Positions 6,901-9,208 of a DNA stretch of 9,208 nt are shown here, piece after piece. The notes under the pieces are model-generated. The model was not told the origin of the DNA. It saw only the letters and a list, made by a program, of their open reading frames with translations, and searched no databases. Every line of letters starts with the position of its first letter. Within the stretch, counting starts at the first letter, position 1. The stretch is from a bacterium (lineage in GTDB: Bacteria > JACRDZ01 > JAJRWM01), in the NCBI GenBank assembly GCA_024276815.1, contig JAJRWM010000060.1, positions 1 to 9,208 of the forward strand. Reading direction: 5' to 3'. The position numbers and the translations under genes were made by a program.

Positions 6901-9165
6901 ACTCGACCGCCTGACATGAAAACCAGCGTTACGGTTCAAGCGAATGCCGATTCAGCCTCTTTTCAGGAATGGAGCGTTCCGGAAATCGCGCTGTTCGCGA
7001 AAATATCCTCATCCGATCCCCCAATGAACAAACTTAAGGGCGATCTCAGCCTCAGCGCTTCTGAAGTCGCCTCTCTCAAGCGGGGAGTCGCTGTCGGACA
7101 ACCTGGTTTCACTTTTTCCGGCGAGGCTAACCGGAAAACATCGTCAATATCGGGAGCCGGGGAAATATCGCTGGCGAAAGCGGCCACGGCGAAATACCAG
7201 CTTGAAATAGCGGAAAAAGGCCAACGAGTTGAAGCTGTCCTGCAAGCTGATTCGCTTGAGCTGGCTGAATTGTTCCGTCTGATGCCCAAGGCGAAACTGT
7301 CGGGAAGCCAAGGAAATTTGAGTTTAAAAGCCAGCTACCGGAAAAAACCGGACCAGAAAAATCCCCGGCAGGCCAGAGAGGTGGTTTCGGCCGCCATAAA
7401 AATCAAGGACGCCGGGCTGACCCTGGCTGACAAGACAAAGCTTAACTCACTTAACGGCAGTCTGAAAATGGCGCTGATGAACTTCCGGAAGGGAAGGGTT
7501 AAAGGTGTCTTTGGCTGGCAGGACCTCACCGTTTACGTCGGCTCGTTGAATAACGGCAAGCTGGTATTCCAGTCAGACATTGACGACCTGAAGCATAAAG
7601 TTTTTCAGACAAAGGTGAAGCAGTTAAGCTTCGACGTAAACCTGAATAAGCCCCGGTTTACGCTTAAGAACTGCGCGCTTAACGGTGAGGTGAAACTTGA
7701 TCCGGCGGCCAGGCAGGTTCGCTTCAGAGACTGGCGGGTCGCGCTGGGCAAGTCGTTGTCGTTCGAACTGGACGCCGACCTGGATGACTTTGGCGACCAG
7801 CTCGTGTCGGTTGCCATCAAGCGAGGAAAAGTTGATTATCAAGCACTCCGGTCTCTTTTACCCACCGGGGACTCGCCCAAATTACAAATCACGGGCGAGG
7901 GCGCCCTGGAGGCGGACTTTACCGGTTCAATACCTGAATTGGCCCGAGGCCGGATTAAGGGCCGGGTCAGGCATACTTTTGAGCAGGTAACTGTTTCCTT
8001 TAAAAATATGGCTGAGGTCGGTAATCTCACGGGGTTTGTTCAGCTCGACCTGCGGGGCCTGGAAAACAGCGTCAACGGCAAGGTTACAGCCAGTGGTATC
8101 CGGATAAAAGGGAACGAGGTTTTCTCCGGCGCCGCGACTCAGGCGGATTTCTTAATCAGTTCAGCGGATTTCCAAACGATTAAGCTGACAAGGTTTAACC
8201 TTGGAACCCCGGACAAGGAACTGGAGTTCCAGGCAACCGGAAAATTTGATTTGGCTAAAGATAATGGTGATTTGGCGACGCTACTGGTTTTCAGGACTGA
8301 CCAGTTCCAGGAGCTTTACCCGGGCGTTATGGCGCGGGGCGAGTTAAAGGCGCCGTTAAGCGTTATTAAAGAGCCGCGTAAGAACTGGAGATTGGCGGGG
8401 GAAATTATCGCCAACGCGGTCAGCGTCAAGTATCAGGATAAATTATCCGTGCGAAACATCACCGGCACGGTACCAGTCAGTCAGGCGGGATTCAGCCTGG
8501 AAAAGACCGCCAGCGAACCGGTTGCTTTAACCTCGGGCTACGAACTTTTCCGTACCTATTTTCTCAACAAGGAACCGATGTCCAATTTTAAAATTGACCA
8601 GTTTCGCTTCCGGCAGGCAGAGCTTAACAATCTTGATCTGGACGTGAAATGGGAAAACGACCAGTTCCGGGTTGGGCGTTTCAAGGGAACGTTTTGGGAC
8701 GGGGATCTTGCCGGTTCCTTAGGCGCGGATTTCACGGGCGGTTTATTGCGGTATCATGTCAAGGCGAATTTAACCAATATAGATCTGAAACACGCTTTCG
8801 GTCAAGAGGCTGAAGGGGGAAAAAGCTATCTGACTACCGCCAACCTGAATATCCGGGGACAGGGCGCGGAAGACATCGAAGGCGATATCAATGTCACCGG
8901 AATTGATAAAAAGTTAGTTGACCGCCTGCTGATTTTTATTGATCCCGGCGGGAAAAATCCCACTGTCAACAGCACCCGGGAGAAGATTAACAAGCTGGGC
9001 AAGGTGCCCAAGGAAATTCACCTGAAAGCCCGCCAGGCGACCATAAATCTGGTGTTGTTGCTGGAAAGCACGAAGGTGGGCTTGGTGACCTCCATTATTC
9101 CCGAAGCGGTCAACATCAGCTCAATCCCGATAAAACTCCTGAAAAAAAAGCTGATAAGCAAGTGA
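3961..9165 (+). CDS. Giant AsmA/TamB-superfamily inner-membrane-anchored periplasmic protein
   Basis: The 1734-residue product has a short cytoplasmic N-terminus, one membrane segment at about residues 29-50 (FCLLVIIILAVAAVF) and then an entirely beta-rich periplasmic body. Residues 55-150 show the AsmA N-terminal signature: LLGVQVELKKLKLK, then FQGVSLTGLAI, VDELILKYD, LRLTRITVNHPRVNL and NWNLARL. The remainder is a long series of amphipathic strands with L.G.(L/I) and GNL...L patterns, as in repeating beta-groove proteins thought to carry phospholipid from inner to outer membrane. It is longer than the E. coli members AsmA, YhdP, TamB and YdbH. The C-terminus is basic and hydrophobic (KLLKKKLISK). 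The ATG at 3961 has AAGAG (3951-3955) five bases upstream; the site is weak. Residues about 554-577 are a Pro/Ser/His/Thr-rich insert carrying a C9 tract. The gene is transcribed away from the export gene and appears monocistronic within the window. Superfamily is confident; subfamily and cargo are not. Confidence 0.88.
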   Translation: MKTNKPSEIAETGPAPAIAGGLYRLSRFLGFCLLVIIILAVAAVFSLKLYVVTPAFKKQVIKQVESLLGVQVELKKLKLKIFQGVSLTGLAIKDKTGSDAVLVDELILKYDVFALFRKKLRLTRITVNHPRVNLRETSPGNWNLARLMPASGGKKPAGKKRPGFMSVSLDEITVNEIEIKVEKNGRLTLKGIDLIISDFTSSNPTNIQAGLSTTKKQSGFFQYLPADHKTPDIEIPGFTLTSEIYGSKTGKTLTGGMSLAVVSLKIEGYPSLKGNLEWQAKVNPVRKQIDIKKLAVSLGEFLDLKLSGKMSFPDSQPQCDLRIKEMNADLSALLAKFGEVIREKWSQIILPSVTKGKVNLADFQLALGLTPDYKIKTLRPSGQVELSLASLAYPPYQLELEGFHSRLEFKAADASTTLVNLRSSVERIEAQGREAKDFNLTVRTELEDLKIPREVAADIQITNILDGSLEVAAVYNPEEDELNANLTGRGFSLSLLSRKQLSGELSLAGQLKIKRKQFLSQDLKIAVKNLTAKAFNEQMQKQSRGALLNFAKNRSSMDREKTPHSSPPPTHPSRETASAKTLISLRQKNVMYPKMPPQDLNLHLLGTVDLTKQTADLKKIDLTLGNWLELNSQLRLNGRKPGKIYLDSLRAKIIGEKLSDYLRILFPQGTRLGGEYILTANGWAENLPASGDLRLDAELRCEKASLTFKDKPVTISGLENRSIIKLLGGQVDINSKMTVRKTEYERNRVDNLELAGRFRKKDKRLFFYLNTLKAEIQSGVIAGSGEFSGEKLKDLYAVGKVNLKNIDLAAFKTQQLKGKLDAGLTFEGDWNQLTFKLENRIKGFSKCFLEKRTTPLTVKTGLGGVVDLINGGAEIRRLQVDALPILSFSGNFTAEQWGKKIPLVSFSSNIELAAALDWSKGFIPRLENWELGGKARISGGGRLTNFKEWQGETNLLLEHGKVINNPLALAIRGVNLDALLTRPPDMKTSVTVQANADSASFQEWSVPEIALFAKISSSDPPMNKLKGDLSLSASEVASLKRGVAVGQPGFTFSGEANRKTSSISGAGEISLAKAATAKYQLEIAEKGQRVEAVLQADSLELAELFRLMPKAKLSGSQGNLSLKASYRKKPDQKNPRQAREVVSAAIKIKDAGLTLADKTKLNSLNGSLKMALMNFRKGRVKGVFGWQDLTVYVGSLNNGKLVFQSDIDDLKHKVFQTKVKQLSFDVNLNKPRFTLKNCALNGEVKLDPAARQVRFRDWRVALGKSLSFELDADLDDFGDQLVSVAIKRGKVDYQALRSLLPTGDSPKLQITGEGALEADFTGSIPELARGRIKGRVRHTFEQVTVSFKNMAEVGNLTGFVQLDLRGLENSVNGKVTASGIRIKGNEVFSGAATQADFLISSADFQTIKLTRFNLGTPDKELEFQATGKFDLAKDNGDLATLLVFRTDQFQELYPGVMARGELKAPLSVIKEPRKNWRLAGEIIANAVSVKYQDKLSVRNITGTVPVSQAGFSLEKTASEPVALTSGYELFRTYFLNKEPMSNFKIDQFRFRQAELNNLDLDVKWENDQFRVGRFKGTFWDGDLAGSLGADFTGGLLRYHVKANLTNIDLKHAFGQEAEGGKSYLTTANLNIRGQGAEDIEGDINVTGIDKKLVDRLLIFIDPGGKNPTVNSTREKINKLGKVPKEIHLKARQATINLVLLLESTKVGLVTSIIPEAVNISSIPIKLLKKKLISK
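5622..5685. repeat. Imperfect inverted repeat enclosing a C9 tract inside the AsmA-like gene
   Basis: CGATGGAT (5627-5634) pairs exactly with ATCCATCG (5672-5679). A further four pairs form between CTCG (5622-5625) and CGAG (5682-5685) across an asymmetric bulge. The 37-base interior contains nine consecutive C at 5659-5667. A run of six G (5591-5596) lies just upstream. The encoded stretch, around PHSSPPPTHPSRE, is low complexity and hydrophilic, unlike the beta strands on both sides. The reading frame passes through intact. Confidence 0.65.
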
Positions 9166-9208
9166 AACGGCCCGCTTCTTTCCAGCACCTTCCCCATATC
9201 TATCATTC

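Noticed and set aside
6261-6917. Minus-strand open frame of 218 codons
   Set aside because: Ser/Arg/Pro-rich shadow of the AsmA-like gene with no recognisable motif and no ribosome site I could support.
9142-9149. A8 run near the 3' end of the AsmA-like gene as a second slippage site
   Set aside because: A slip here would alter only the last few lysine-rich residues, and A-runs are common in lysine codons.
9166-9208. Terminator or start of another gene in the last 43 bases
   Set aside because: No hairpin plus T-run and no supported start; too short to judge.

Overview
The window looks like chromosomal DNA of a Gram-negative bacterium. Every gene I recognise acts in or across a two-membrane envelope: a lipoprotein with a classical lipobox, two predicted exported beta-helix proteins, a Wza-type polysaccharide export protein and a giant AsmA-family protein. 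Base composition is roughly balanced. Beta-helix proteins next to carboxypeptidase-regulatory-like lipoproteins remind me of Desulfobacterota-type genomes, but that placement is a guess; no marker gene here fixes the taxon.

Layout. Positions 1-2393 hold a tight plus-strand operon of three genes: the 3' end of a beta-helix protein (cut by the window start), a lipoprotein with three tandem copies of an Ig-like/CarboxypepD_reg module, and a complete secreted beta-helix protein. The junctions are a 4-base ATGA overlap and a 1-base gap, so the three are probably translated together. A convergent minus-strand gene (2416-3747) encodes a periplasmic or outer-membrane polysaccharide export protein with one Poly_export and three SLBB domains. 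The 201-base region 3760-3960 is a divergent control region. It holds a strong sigma70-like promoter for the export gene, a weaker one for the AsmA gene, a perfect 6+4+6 palindrome between them, and a leader with competing hairpins. The plus-strand gene 3961-9165 (1734 residues) encodes an AsmA/TamB-superfamily protein. The final 43 bases hold no gene I can see.

How they may fit together. The export protein would pass polysaccharide across the outer membrane. The AsmA-like protein would be anchored in the inner membrane and span the periplasm, probably carrying lipids outward. The beta-helix/lipoprotein operon would add surface or periplasmic proteins. The shared theme is envelope building, but a functional link between the three transcription units is inference only.

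Best candidates for something unusual are: a C9 homopolymer inside a hairpin-forming, low-complexity insert in the AsmA gene, where a gain or loss of one C gives a stop within about 15 codons; the structured leader and palindrome in the divergent region; and the three-gene operon with its recurring GP..(V/P)GD.Y.YYGG.P repeat signature. I found no CRISPR array, insertion sequence, tRNA, rRNA or obvious mobile-element gene.
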